DNA of 64,000 bases from Akkermansiaceae bacterium (GCA_024233135.1 JACKPZ010000001.1:124001-188000); one strand, 5' to 3'; counted from the stretch's first letter, positions 25,644-35,378 are shown. Notes: generated by a model from the sequence alone, not told the origin. Made by a program: numbers and translations.

Positions 25644-28090
25644 GGTCTGCCGTTTCCTTTCCAACACCAGATCCATCGTTGCAGGCCGCATTGCTGGAGG
25701 TGGCCACGGTTTCGGGGAGGGTTCCGTCATCAACAAAGGACGGCACTCTGGAAGTGGAGGGCTTTGAAATCATCGGCCGTCTCGGGTCGGGGGCGTCCGG
25801 CGATGTCTGGCTGGCGGAAGAGCAGGAGCCGGACCGCATGGTGGCGCTCAAGCTCCTACGCCCGGGATCGGCCACGGAAGAGGTGTTGCAGCGGGAGGTC
25901 CGCATTCTGGCGAAGTTGGTTCATCCGAATCTGGTGGTGCTCTACCGTAGCATTACCACGGGCGACGGGCGCTTCGGACTTGCGATGGAGTGGATCGACG
26001 GCTGGCCGCTGGACGAGTGGCTCGAACGCCATCCTGAAATGTCCCCCGACGACAGGCTCGGCCTGTTCCGCAACGTGGTGAGGGGCGTGGCGTTCCTCCA
26101 TGACCATGGCGTGATCCACCGCGATTTGAAACCCGCGAACGTGATCGTGGACATGCAAGGTGTGCCGAAGATCGTGGATTTCGGACTAGCCCGGTTGCAT
26201 GTGGAGGAAACTGCTCCATACGTGGACGGCGGCAGCATCGGAATCTGTGGCACGCTGCATTTCATGGCACCCGAGCAGGCGGCCAATGGCAAAGGGGCGC
26301 GGGCGATGCCGGTGGATGTTTACGCGCTGGGTCTCATGCTCCACCATATACTCACCGGGGTGTGGCTGAGGCCGCCCGGCGAAACTACGACGGAAACTCT
26401 GGCGCGTGTGCTGCATCCGCCGCCGCTGGTTTTCGAAGGAGCTGCGCGCCAGTTGCCGGAGGATCTGAAATGGATTCTGAGGCAGGCACTTTCGCCGGAT
26501 CCGGCACGGCGCTATCACAATGCGCGGGATCTCGACACGGATCTTGCCCGATTCGCCGCGAAACAACCGGTATCCGCGCGGAGTCATACGGCTTTTTACC
26601 TCGCCTCCACCTTCGTGAGGCGGCAGGCGAGGCGATCCGCGGTGGCGGCTGCACTGGTACTGGCGGGTTTGGCCGCTGGCGGCGTGATGTATCAACGGCA
26701 CCGGGCGGTGGCGGCTCAGAATGAGGCAAACCTGAGGGATGCCTACTCGCTGACGTCCTTCACCCTCCGACAATTGCGAGATGAACTGCACGGGTCCACG
26801 ACGGAGCATGCAACCGAACCGCTTGCAGCAGATCTCGACCTCCCCGGTGACTCCGGCGGTAACGATCCCGCGCTGCCCGTGAACGCGGCGGGAGAGCTGG
26901 ATCTGCGTTATTATCAGGCGCTGCTGGCGGATCTCCGGTCGGCGACATCGGAAGGCCGAGTGCAGTATGGTCCGGCATTGAAATCCATCCAGCGGGCTCT
27001 TGATCTTTACAGCGAGTTGTCGAAGGAGGAGCCAACCGATCCGGTGAGGTTGCTGGATGCCGCCCGCGCCCGCCTTAGCTTCGCCCGGCTGTGCGAAAAG
27101 ACGGGCCGAGGCGACGGAGCCAGTCTTCACGCTCGGAAAACGTTGAATCAACTGGACCGCCTCGCGGTTTGGTCGGGCTTCGATTCCAGCCCGGTTGCGC
27201 CCTTGCGCTGCGATGCTTTGGCGCTGGTCGCCCTCCATACCCACCAGTCGGGCGACTCCGTGGAGGCGATTCGGATTTGCCAAGAGACCATCTCGGTCTG
27301 CGAGTCTCTACGAACCCGTCCGGATTCGGAATGGCTTCCGAGACTGTCGCTTGCCGTTTCCGATCTGGCCACCTACTCGCTCCAGGCCGGTCCATCATGG
27401 CTTCCAGATGCCAAACTCGTAGTTCACCGAGCCACCGAAGATTGCCGGAGCGCCTACGGACGTGATCCGGATTCCTTCGCCCTGGCCTGTAGCCTGGCGC
27501 GCTGCCTCGAAGCTGCGGCCCGACTTTCATTGGAGGCCGAAGGAGGCAAGGGCGTGAAAGAGTATTTCGAGGAAGCCGCCAGACTCCTGCTCGATCATCC
27601 TCCAGATCCCAGAAGCCCTTCGATTCCCGTGTTGTGGCAGATTTCCGTCACGGCCACGGAGTGGGCGAGATCGTTGGAATATGGTGAGGATTCCGCGTTG
27701 AGGAAAACCGCGATCGACGTTGCGACCCGATTCACCACCCACCTCCGACGGAGCGGAGACGGACGGGACGTGGTCGTGATTCAGCGGGCGCGGCTCCATC
27801 TTTCGAAAAGCCGGTTGCTCCTTGCCTCGGGAGACCGCGATGCGGCTGCCCGCCAGACGGCCTTCGCGATCGAACTGCTGGGGCCGCGCCAAGCGCGTGA
27901 TCCGGAAAACGTCCAGCTCGCGCTGCTCACCGCCACAGCGTTCCACCAAGCCCGTAGGCTGGCCGACCGTGCGGAGATAGACTGGAACGAAAAGACCGCC
28001 AACCGACTCGATCGGCTTATGGAGAAGCTTGCCGATCAGGCCGCCTCTCTCACTGCGAGGGAACGTCAAGATCTGGCAAAACTGCGCTGA
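25640..28090 (+). CDS. Transmembrane Ser/Thr protein kinase (PknB type) with helical-repeat C-terminal region
   Basis: An 816-residue kinase. The cytosolic catalytic domain spans about residues 40-315: Gly loop GRLGSGASGDVWLAEE, VALKLL with the ATP lysine, catalytic loop VIHRDLKPANVIV (Asp162), KIVDFGLAR, and the APE-like GTLHFMAPEQA. One transmembrane helix lies at about 333-352 (SAVAAALVLAGLAAGGVMY). About 460 residues follow on the other side, helical and TPR-like (for example YSELSKEEPTDPVRLLDAAR). Domain order matches planctomycetal and verrucomicrobial sensor kinases. It is the first gene of a run with an exported protein (1-nt overlap) and a sigma factor, so phosphorylation of the sigma factor or a partner is a reasonable guess. 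Confidence 0.9.
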   Translation: MRSAVSFPTPDPSLQAALLEVATVSGRVPSSTKDGTLEVEGFEIIGRLGSGASGDVWLAEEQEPDRMVALKLLRPGSATEEVLQREVRILAKLVHPNLVVLYRSITTGDGRFGLAMEWIDGWPLDEWLERHPEMSPDDRLGLFRNVVRGVAFLHDHGVIHRDLKPANVIVDMQGVPKIVDFGLARLHVEETAPYVDGGSIGICGTLHFMAPEQAANGKGARAMPVDVYALGLMLHHILTGVWLRPPGETTTETLARVLHPPPLVFEGAARQLPEDLKWILRQALSPDPARRYHNARDLDTDLARFAAKQPVSARSHTAFYLASTFVRRQARRSAVAAALVLAGLAAGGVMYQRHRAVAAQNEANLRDAYSLTSFTLRQLRDELHGSTTEHATEPLAADLDLPGDSGGNDPALPVNAAGELDLRYYQALLADLRSATSEGRVQYGPALKSIQRALDLYSELSKEEPTDPVRLLDAARARLSFARLCEKTGRGDGASLHARKTLNQLDRLAVWSGFDSSPVAPLRCDALALVALHTHQSGDSVEAIRICQETISVCESLRTRPDSEWLPRLSLAVSDLATYSLQAGPSWLPDAKLVVHRATEDCRSAYGRDPDSFALACSLARCLEAAARLSLEAEGGKGVKEYFEEAARLLLDHPPDPRSPSIPVLWQISVTATEWARSLEYGEDSALRKTAIDVATRFTTHLRRSGDGRDVVVIQRARLHLSKSRLLLASGDRDAAARQTAFAIELLGPRQARDPENVQLALLTATAFHQARRLADRAEIDWNEKTANRLDRLMEKLADQAASLTARERQDLAKLR

Positions 28091-29241
28091 TGGGAGCACG
28101 CACGCCCGACCTCTCCGCGTTTCGCCGATTGACAGTTTCGAGAGGACTTGGATTGGATTTGAGCGTGGAAATGCCCAGCTCCGCCCTTCCGATTTCCGTA
28201 GTGCTACCCGCGCTCGCCACCTCGTTTCTCTCACCGATGGGTGCCCAGGTCGTTTGCCATGACCGCTACGGCGACTATGCCGCGGGCAGCCAAGTGGAAA
28301 GTGGATCAAACGGTTCGTCCGGCACCGGCATCAATGGTGGAACCGGCTGGGGCGGGCCATACGACGTTAGTAACGCGATCAAATCCCTGGTCAAAATCGA
28401 GGACCGCACGGCCAACCCGATCCTCTATCTCAACGGAGAGGTGGTCATCGCCGGAGGGAATCGCGCCCTCCGCTTCGACGGAGTTGCCAACGGCACCTAC
28501 GCGGTCCATCGCCCGCTCGGAACCTCCTTCAGCGCCGCCGCGGGGGAAATCCTCTGGTTCTCACTCCTCTTCCGGACCAACAACCCGAGCCCGCTGGCGA
28601 ACCAGGATTTCTTCCAGATCGGTTTCGACGACAACGACAACGCCGCCGGGGGCATCCCACGGGTCAGCATCGGCGCGAATACGACCTCTTCCACCTTCCC
28701 CGCACCATTCCACTTCTTCGCACGCAGCACCACGGCATCCGGCGCGAGCGCGTTCGACAGCGCGGTCCCCATCGCGGGCGCGACCACTTACCTGCTGGTC
28801 GCCTGCATCGAGCCTCACGACGGCGTTTACGACACCGTGAGCCTTTTCATCAATCCTGGCGAATCCACCGACCCCGGACCACCATCCGCCACCATCACCC
28901 TGCCCTCCGGCTTGGCGACCCTCTCCCATTCCTTCATTCGCACGGTCAATCTGGAGAGTGGTGATGTTTACGTGCTGGACGAATGGTACATCGGTCGCGA
29001 CTACGGCTCCGTCGTCCAATCGCTGGATGGCACCTTGCGGATCACCGGCCCGCCCTCCGAACCGCCTGTCGTGATCTGGCCCGCCGCCTTGACCGGCGTG
29101 ACGCTGGAAACCTCCACCACGCTCGAAATCGATTCGTGGAGCGAGGTGACCGGTCCCTTCACCCTCGACGACGGGAATATCCTCTACGGCGTCCCGACCG
29201 ATCCGGGAATTCCCCGCCGGTTCTTCCGGTTGCGACGTTGA
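28090..29241 (+). CDS. Exported protein with LamG-like/jelly-roll body and verrucomicrobial C-terminal tail
   Basis: A 383-residue protein whose start overlaps the kinase stop (TGATG). The true start may be the ATG at 28171, which gives a clean signal peptide (MPSSALPISVVLPALATSF). The mature body begins HDRYGDYAAGSQVESGSN, with NGGTGWGGPYD close behind. This opening is shared by many exported proteins of this phylum. A beta-sandwich follows, with IGFDDNDNAAGGIPRVSIG and VYVLDEWYIGRDY. The C-terminus (TLETSTTLEIDSWSEVTG then PRRFFRLRR) resembles that of the BspA-like protein in the same island. Function unknown. Likely cell-surface or periplasmic and co-expressed with the kinase. Confidence 0.7.
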   Translation: MGARTPDLSAFRRLTVSRGLGLDLSVEMPSSALPISVVLPALATSFLSPMGAQVVCHDRYGDYAAGSQVESGSNGSSGTGINGGTGWGGPYDVSNAIKSLVKIEDRTANPILYLNGEVVIAGGNRALRFDGVANGTYAVHRPLGTSFSAAAGEILWFSLLFRTNNPSPLANQDFFQIGFDDNDNAAGGIPRVSIGANTTSSTFPAPFHFFARSTTASGASAFDSAVPIAGATTYLLVACIEPHDGVYDTVSLFINPGESTDPGPPSATITLPSGLATLSHSFIRTVNLESGDVYVLDEWYIGRDYGSVVQSLDGTLRITGPPSEPPVVIWPAALTGVTLETSTTLEIDSWSEVTGPFTLDDGNILYGVPTDPGIPRRFFRLRR

Positions 29242-29305
29242 GAAAAAACCCAGGAATTTTCGTCACAGCCACCCGCCGAAGGTGCATGTCCTTCTGGATT
29301 CCCGG

Positions 29306-30136
29306 ATGTCCATCCCCTCCCCTTTCGCCGCCGACCCGACCCCGGACGATTGCCAGCCTTCATCACCGCCTGCTGGCGGCGGAGAAGGCTGGCCTGAGAC
29401 CGATCATCCTACTCTGACAAAACTGAGGTCCGGATCGGCGGCGGAACAGGAGGAGGCCCTGCGTCGGCTGTTCCTCGACTATACCCGGCCGGTGCGCAGC
29501 TACATCCGGCACCATTGGCCGCGGTTGCAGGAAGCCGAAGTCGATGACCTCACCTCGGAATTCGTCACGCTCTGCCTCACCGGTGGGAAGCCTCACTTCC
29601 TTACCTACGATCCAGATCAGGAGAATTCCCGAGTACGGCTCCGCACCTATCTCAGCCGCATTCTCGACAACTACCTGAGAAACCAGCATCGCCGCGCCCG
29701 CGCCCTGATCCGCGGCGGCAACCTCCAGTTCGAAAGCCTGGACACCACCAACCCCGCCGCCCATCAGGAAACCGCGGCCGATGGTGCGGCCTTCTCACCT
29801 CCCAGCGTGGATTCCGACGCTTACGACCGCCACTGGGCCCAGCACATCCTCAGCATCTCGTTCGAGGCCCTGAAATCCGAATCCCCTTCCACCCGCGAAG
29901 CTCTCGCGGAACTCCGCCCGTGGATCCTGGCCGACCCCGGGGACGCCACCTTGAAGCAGCTCGCTCGCGACACCGGCCGCACCCATGCCGCACTTCGCGC
30001 CCGGCTGTACCGCCTCCGCAAGTCCTGGCGCCACGCCGTCCGCGAAGCCGTCGCGCGGACCGTCTCCCACCCGGATGAGATCGACGACGAACTCCGCCAC
30101 CTCGCCGCAGTCTTGAGCCGTCACTCGCCGGAATAG
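29306..30136 (+). CDS. ECF-type sigma-70 family RNA polymerase sigma factor
   Basis: A 276-residue sigma factor. Region 2 spans about residues 45-130: FLDYTRPVRSYIRHHWPRL, VDDLTSEFVTLCL and YLSRILDNYLRNQHRRARA. Region 4 lies near 205-245: ATLKQLARDTGRTHAALRAR then YRLRKSWRHAVREAVART. A polar linker separates them. It belongs to the same broad group as the sigma factor at 57814-58554, which is also next to a transmembrane kinase. No anti-sigma factor is nearby, so kinase control is the likely alternative. An upstream GTG at 29282 is a possible start. The ATG at 29306 is preferred. The 64 nt between it and the previous stop contain no clear terminator. Confidence 0.8.
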   Translation: MSIPSPFAADPTPDDCQPSSPPAGGGEGWPETDHPTLTKLRSGSAAEQEEALRRLFLDYTRPVRSYIRHHWPRLQEAEVDDLTSEFVTLCLTGGKPHFLTYDPDQENSRVRLRTYLSRILDNYLRNQHRRARALIRGGNLQFESLDTTNPAAHQETAADGAAFSPPSVDSDAYDRHWAQHILSISFEALKSESPSTREALAELRPWILADPGDATLKQLARDTGRTHAALRARLYRLRKSWRHAVREAVARTVSHPDEIDDELRHLAAVLSRHSPE

Positions 30137-30253
30137 GGAAAAACTCCCTCTCCCGAAAAAAAACGGCGCAAGTTCGCTCGGCGACCCGGTCTCTGTCCAC
30201 AAGAACAAGAAGCCAATCCTCCCACTACCAAACCTACAAACCTGCCCCACGTC

Positions 30254-31678
30254 ATGAATCCTGCGAAACGAATCCGTATTCCTTCTCCTGCCACTCTCTT
30301 GCTCTCCACCAGATCCCGGCTCCTTTGTGCGGCCGCCCTGCTGCTCTCCCCCGCAGTGGCACTTGCTGACGACACATTCGGCACTGCGATCGCAATCGAG
30401 CCCGGGGATACGGCCGGCGCCATCAGCCCGGTGGGGGATGTGGATTACTACAAGTTCACCATCGACAGCGCGCAGAGGGTCGTTATCGCGATCAAGGCGT
30501 CCGCCGTGGGCGTCCCGGCGACCGATTGCTCGCTTTTCCTCTATGACTCTCAGAACCAATCACCAGGCCAGCATATCGCAAGTTCAGGAGTCGTATCCAC
30601 CCCCCGGATCGAAAGCTTGCTCCAGACTGGAACCTATTACGTGCGGGTAGCGCACTGGTCCTCAAGCGCAACGGGTGCTTATCGCTTGGTTCTTAAAACC
30701 CAGTCCAGCGCGATCCCTATCACTCAATTGATTCAGGACAACTTCGATGTTCGCAATGATTGGGAAGTCTACAAGTTCACACTTAATTCGCCCGGCTATG
30801 TGGAGCTCTTGCAGATCAGGCCGCAAGTCTCCACTCCTCTGATCAACCTTAATATCACGCTGAGGGATGAAGCTGGGGGCTACGTATTTAGCGGACCTGA
30901 CGCGGCGTTCCTGAATCCAGGCACCTATTTCATCACCGTCAATTCCGCCACCAACGCACCGAATACGGGAGATTTCAGCCTGAAACTGTTCACGCCCGAC
31001 AATGCAACCGCGGTCAAGGATGGAACCATCTCCGGCAGGATCGATGTGCCCAACGATTCGGATCACTTCCGGTTTGTCGTGCCGGGCAACGCACCGAAGA
31101 CGGTCCGCTTCCGCATTTCTGGGAGCGTCAATTTGCGGCCCGTGTTGATGAACGAATCCGGCCAATCCCCAACGCGTTTTGATCCCTCGCAAAGCCATGA
31201 CCGGGAGGTATCGCTGAACCCGGGCGTATATTTCCTCTATCTGTTTGGATACAACTCATCGGGAGTGGGTTCTTACGGGAACTACACCTTGAACCTCTCC
31301 GGGCTCTTGCCGGCCGCACCAGAGATCTCGATCCAACAGCCGGCGGGCACCGGGCTGATCGACGGAAAATCCAGTCGCAAGTTCGAGACCGTCGTTGTCG
31401 GATCGAGCAAAGGCATCTCCAGGACATTCACCATCAGGAACACCGGCGGAAAGGCACTCTCAGGCATCAAGGTGTCCATCCGTGGCAAGGATTCCGGGAA
31501 TTTCCGGTTCAAGTCTCGTCCTGCCACGACTCTCGCACCAGGGAAACAAACGACCTTCAGGGTGCAGTTCAAACCCGTGACAAAGGGCAAGAAAGCCGCG
31601 TGGTTGCATGTGACCAGCAACGATGCCGACGAGAATCCATTCGACATCCGGGTGACCGGAAAGGCCGTCCGCAAATAG
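30254..31678 (+). CDS. Exported protein with PPC-like domains and C-terminal choice-of-anchor D domain
   Basis: A 474-residue protein. A long signal region (LLCAAALLLSPAVALADD) precedes three bacterial pre-peptidase C-terminal-like beta domains, at about residues 40-150, 155-250 and 255-350. Their repeated pattern is G-DVDYYKFTI...GTYYVRV, then WEVYKFTL...GTYFITV, then SDHFRFVV...GVYFLYLFGY. Residues 355-474 match the choice-of-anchor D domain: SSKGISRTFTIRNTGGKALS, DSGNFRF, TLAPGKQTTFRVQFKP and VTSNDADENPFDIRVTGKA. This last domain is homologous to the C-terminus of the protein at 53032-54762 in the second kinase locus. Probably surface exposed. It lacks a recognisable enzyme motif. Confidence 0.75.
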   Translation: MNPAKRIRIPSPATLLLSTRSRLLCAAALLLSPAVALADDTFGTAIAIEPGDTAGAISPVGDVDYYKFTIDSAQRVVIAIKASAVGVPATDCSLFLYDSQNQSPGQHIASSGVVSTPRIESLLQTGTYYVRVAHWSSSATGAYRLVLKTQSSAIPITQLIQDNFDVRNDWEVYKFTLNSPGYVELLQIRPQVSTPLINLNITLRDEAGGYVFSGPDAAFLNPGTYFITVNSATNAPNTGDFSLKLFTPDNATAVKDGTISGRIDVPNDSDHFRFVVPGNAPKTVRFRISGSVNLRPVLMNESGQSPTRFDPSQSHDREVSLNPGVYFLYLFGYNSSGVGSYGNYTLNLSGLLPAAPEISIQQPAGTGLIDGKSSRKFETVVVGSSKGISRTFTIRNTGGKALSGIKVSIRGKDSGNFRFKSRPATTLAPGKQTTFRVQFKPVTKGKKAAWLHVTSNDADENPFDIRVTGKAVRK

Positions 31679-31699
31679 TTTCAGTTTCCATCTCACGCC

Positions 31700-32638
31700 A
31701 TGGACCGCTTCCTCTTTCTGCCGATCCTCCTGCTCTCCTTCCACTCCGCCTCCGCCGACGAGGCATGGCTGTTGGAAATGGACTCCCGCTTCCACGAGGC
31801 GTTGATGAAACGCTTCGCGACCGGCGATACTGCCGCCTGCCGCCAAGTGACCGACAAACTCCCGGAGCTGATCAAATCCGGCCAGATCAAGGAACTCGAG
31901 GTGATCGCCTCCGACTCACCCACCGGCGGGCGGGTGCATCCCAAGGCGAAGTTCATCCGCAAGCTCAAGAGCGGCGAGGAAGCGCCGATGGAAGTCGGCA
32001 CGACCTACACCGGCGGCAGCGGCCCGGCGGACCCGCGGAGTTTCCGAATCAAGTCCGCCGGCGAGGGGCTGGGTGCGACGCTCGACATCGCCGTGACCGG
32101 TCGGCTCGGGAAGGCGTGGCAGCCAACCTTTTCCTCCGAACCCGGCGGCATCGTCCGCGTCCTTCTGGAGCGGGAGCCAGCCGCCGAGGAGGAATTCTGG
32201 AACCCGCGCGGCCTGCTCGCCCTGTCCGCCCCTATTTCGGGAAAAACCACCTTCACCTGGATCCTCGGCGAGGGACATCCAATGCTGCCGATGGAGGATG
32301 GAGAGGCCACGGAAATTCACGCGCTCGCCGGGTTTCAAGAGACCGTCACCCACTCGGCGAAGTCCGGCGGCGACTGGCGCGATTTCGGGACCATCATCAA
32401 GTGGTCCTTCACCCCCTCCACCGGACCGGCCTTCGACCTCTCGACCACCCTTGAGGAAAAAGGCGCGTCCGCCGCGGCACGCGCGTTTCTCGCCAAGGGT
32501 GGTCTTGGAAATGCGACCGCTCCGGCCCGATTTCCGATCACCACCTTCGTGGAGAAAGTCGACAAGAACGGCGAGCATTCCAACGAAGGCGAGAAACAAG
32601 CCGGCATGGCAGAGGCGTCTCTTGTCCTAATTCGGTGA
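31700..32638 (+). CDS. Exported hypothetical protein (312 aa)
   Basis: A 312-residue protein with a typical signal peptide (MDRFLFLPILLLSFHSASA). The mature part starts with a helical segment (LLEMDSRFHEALMKRFATGD), followed by a beta-rich region with SFRIKSAGEGLGATLDIAVTG and FTWILGEGHPMLPMEDGEA. Family not recognised. It follows the choice-of-anchor D protein by 21 nt in the same direction, so it probably belongs to the island operon. The C-terminal KNGEHSNEGEKQAGMAEASL segment is polar and may be flexible. Confidence 0.6.
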   Translation: MDRFLFLPILLLSFHSASADEAWLLEMDSRFHEALMKRFATGDTAACRQVTDKLPELIKSGQIKELEVIASDSPTGGRVHPKAKFIRKLKSGEEAPMEVGTTYTGGSGPADPRSFRIKSAGEGLGATLDIAVTGRLGKAWQPTFSSEPGGIVRVLLEREPAAEEEFWNPRGLLALSAPISGKTTFTWILGEGHPMLPMEDGEATEIHALAGFQETVTHSAKSGGDWRDFGTIIKWSFTPSTGPAFDLSTTLEEKGASAAARAFLAKGGLGNATAPARFPITTFVEKVDKNGEHSNEGEKQAGMAEASLVLIR

Positions 32639-32684
32639 AGCAGACCTCTATCGCGAGATATCGAGCCAACATTCCTCACTCATC

Positions 32685-35378
32685 ATGTATTCCTCATCAT
32701 TGTTGCCGTCGTTTATCTTTAGAGCCTGCTTAGCGATGTTGACATGGGTCATCGTTCTTTCGGGCTCATTGTCGGCACAATTCACCTACACAACCTCCTC
32801 AGGGTTTGCCACGGTGACAGGCTACACCGGTGCCGGAGGCCATGTCACGATACCAGCCACTCTCGGGGGAGCGCCCGTGCGGTCTATCGGATACCGCGCG
32901 TTTCGCAACAAGACCGCGATCACGAGTGTCATCATTCCCGCCGGCGTTGAGAATATCGGAGGGCAAGCATTCGATGGTTGCACCCTACTCGCCAGCGTCA
33001 CGATTCCGGGAAGTGTTGCCGAGATCTACGGGAATGCTTTCTTCGGTGCCGGCCTGAAGCATCTTGTGATCCCGCAAGGCACGGTGACCATTGAGAGCGG
33101 GGCCTTCAGTTATTGTCCGGAATTGCTCACGGTTTCCTTGCCCGCAAGCCTTACCCAATTGAAGACCGAGGTATTCAAGGCCTGCGCCAGCCTGCAAGAC
33201 TTCAGCGTGTCCCCGGACAACCCGGCCTATCTGAGCAAGGCAGGCGTCCTCTTCGACAAATTCGGTCTCACCCTGATCCAGTATCCCATCGGACGAACGG
33301 GCACCTACACCGTTCCATCCACCGTCACGACCATTGGGACATCGGCCTTCGGCGCCTGCAAAGGGCTGACCGGCATTGTCATTCCCAAAAGCCTGACCAC
33401 CATCGAAGCATCGGCGTTCGGCGCCTGCACGGCACCGATCGACATCGCACTGCCGGAGAGCTTCACCACCATCGCCAGCTCCGCATTTCACTCGGCCACC
33501 GGTCTCAAGAGCATTTCCCTGCCGGAGAGCCTCACAAGCATCGGGAGTTACGCATTTACCGCTTCCGGACTCACCTCTGTGACGATTCCGTCCGGTGTCA
33601 CTTCGATCAATGATTTCACCTTTGCCACCTGCCCGGATCTTGCGAGCGTCGTGCTCCCGTCCGGTCTCTACTCCATCGGGCAGCAGGCTTTCTGGGGCTG
33701 CTCTTCGTTGCAGGAGGTGACCATCCCCTCCAGCGTGGGCACGATCCGCCAAGGAGCTTTTCATTCCTGCCGGAGTCTCCTGACCGCCACCTTCACGGGC
33801 AGGGTGCCGTCTTCCATGCATGCCGATGCTTTCCTCTACTCCGCGCCGGGATTCAACATACGATACTACAGCGGAAGCACCTTCACCTCGCCGACCTGGA
33901 ATGGATATGCCACCGTGGACCTTGGCGACCAAAGCCAGTCCGGGGACTTCAGATACATCGTGGATGCCGATGGCGCCAGAGTCACCGGGTACACCGGCAG
34001 CGGTGGGAATGTCGCCATTCCGGAAACCTTGGAGGGGATCCCGGTGAGAGCGCTTGATTGGGGCTCGTTCTACAACCGGACATCGCTCACCGGGATCACG
34101 CTTCCGGGCAGCTTGCGGAGGATCGAAGCCCAGGCCTTCGAAAGCTGCACCAATCTTACCATCGTGGCTTTTTCCGCCGGGTTGAAGCATATCGGGTATC
34201 AGGCCTTCCGTTACTGTTCCGCGCTGGAGTCCGCCATGCTTCCCCCGGGACTCGCGAGTATCGGGACCCGGGCATTCTCGAATTGCACCGGGATGACGGA
34301 AACGGTGATTCCCGGAACTGTCCTCTGCATCGGGTTGCAAGCCTTCAACGAGTGCACTGGGCTCATCGAGGCGACGTTGGGAGAAGGGATCGTGAGCATC
34401 GGGGCAGGCGCGTTCAACAAGTGCGGCGGAATCCTGTCCATGACCATTCCTTCGACCGCCAACGTCAGGCAGGGTGCCTTCGCCTACTGCGGGGGCATGC
34501 TCCAGCTGACCATCAGGCACGGGGTGGGGACGATCGAAGCGAGCGCGTTCGCAGGGTGCGTCTCGTTGCCGCAGCTGGTGATTCCCGGAAGTGTCCGGCT
34601 CATCGGGCAAGCCGCGTTCTCTGGTTGTTCGGGTCTGGTCTTTGTGGAACTGCAAGAGGGCGTCCTCGCAACCGCTCTCCAGTCCTTCGGCAATTGCGGA
34701 GCGCTTGTGTCGGTGAAACTGCCGAACAGTCTTTGCCTTCTTGGGGATGAGTCGTTTCGCCAGTGCAATTCGCTTGGGTCAATCGACATTCCCGGCCACG
34801 TAAGCATCGGGAAAAGCGCGTTCTATCTCTGCACCTCGCTCGTGAGAGTCACCATAGGAAACGGCGCGGGAACGATTGGGAACCATGCCTTCGGATCATG
34901 CGCGAGCCTGCACCAGTTCACGATCGGAAAAGGGATCGTCTCGATCGGTGAAGGGGCATTCTCCGGTTCGGATCTGTTGGGTATCACCTTCCTCGGAAAT
35001 GCCCCTTTGAACGCGACCAACGCCTTTACCGGTGCCCAACTCGGGTTCACGATCTACTACTACAATGGTGCCTCTGGATTCACCTCGCCCACCTGGCAGG
35101 AACGTCCGACCGTGAATCTCGGAGCGCCTCCTTCAGTCCCGCCGGAAGGGGCTATACAGACCATTTCCTTCACTCGGAACGAGGAGGGATTTTCGATCAC
35201 CTTCGCAGCGCGGGAAGGTGCCACCTACTCCCTCCAACGTCATATGGATCTGGGGACTGCCGAATGGACCACGGTAGCGTCTGGCGGCAGAATGGAGTGG
35301 GACGCGATAGTGACATTTAGCGACGACTTCCAGCCGCCTGGTGGCACGGCGTTTTATCGGGTGAAACGGGAGCGATGA
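32685..35378 (+). CDS. Exported BspA-type leucine-rich repeat protein with internal duplication
   Basis: An 897-residue protein with a signal peptide (ACLAMLTWVIVLSGSLSAQ) and many Treponema/BspA-type LRR units of the form IG..AF..C..L..V.IP.SV..I. Two homologous halves are visible. Residues about 31-418 begin FTYTTSSGFATVTGYTGAGG and end YYSGSTFTSPTWNGYATVDLG. Residues about 419-840 begin FRYIVDADGARVTGYTGSGG and end YYNGASGFTSPTWQERPTVNLG. The C-terminal 55 residues (TYSLQRHMDLGTAEWTTVAS then GTAFYRVKRER) resemble the tail of the protein at 28090-29241. BspA-like proteins bind host or matrix proteins or other cells. Visibly less GC-rich than flanking housekeeping genes. Its stop abuts a vestige of the membrane-protein gene. 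Confidence 0.85.
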   Translation: MYSSSLLPSFIFRACLAMLTWVIVLSGSLSAQFTYTTSSGFATVTGYTGAGGHVTIPATLGGAPVRSIGYRAFRNKTAITSVIIPAGVENIGGQAFDGCTLLASVTIPGSVAEIYGNAFFGAGLKHLVIPQGTVTIESGAFSYCPELLTVSLPASLTQLKTEVFKACASLQDFSVSPDNPAYLSKAGVLFDKFGLTLIQYPIGRTGTYTVPSTVTTIGTSAFGACKGLTGIVIPKSLTTIEASAFGACTAPIDIALPESFTTIASSAFHSATGLKSISLPESLTSIGSYAFTASGLTSVTIPSGVTSINDFTFATCPDLASVVLPSGLYSIGQQAFWGCSSLQEVTIPSSVGTIRQGAFHSCRSLLTATFTGRVPSSMHADAFLYSAPGFNIRYYSGSTFTSPTWNGYATVDLGDQSQSGDFRYIVDADGARVTGYTGSGGNVAIPETLEGIPVRALDWGSFYNRTSLTGITLPGSLRRIEAQAFESCTNLTIVAFSAGLKHIGYQAFRYCSALESAMLPPGLASIGTRAFSNCTGMTETVIPGTVLCIGLQAFNECTGLIEATLGEGIVSIGAGAFNKCGGILSMTIPSTANVRQGAFAYCGGMLQLTIRHGVGTIEASAFAGCVSLPQLVIPGSVRLIGQAAFSGCSGLVFVELQEGVLATALQSFGNCGALVSVKLPNSLCLLGDESFRQCNSLGSIDIPGHVSIGKSAFYLCTSLVRVTIGNGAGTIGNHAFGSCASLHQFTIGKGIVSIGEGAFSGSDLLGITFLGNAPLNATNAFTGAQLGFTIYYYNGASGFTSPTWQERPTVNLGAPPSVPPEGAIQTISFTRNEEGFSITFAAREGATYSLQRHMDLGTAEWTTVASGGRMEWDAIVTFSDDFQPPGGTAFYRVKRER

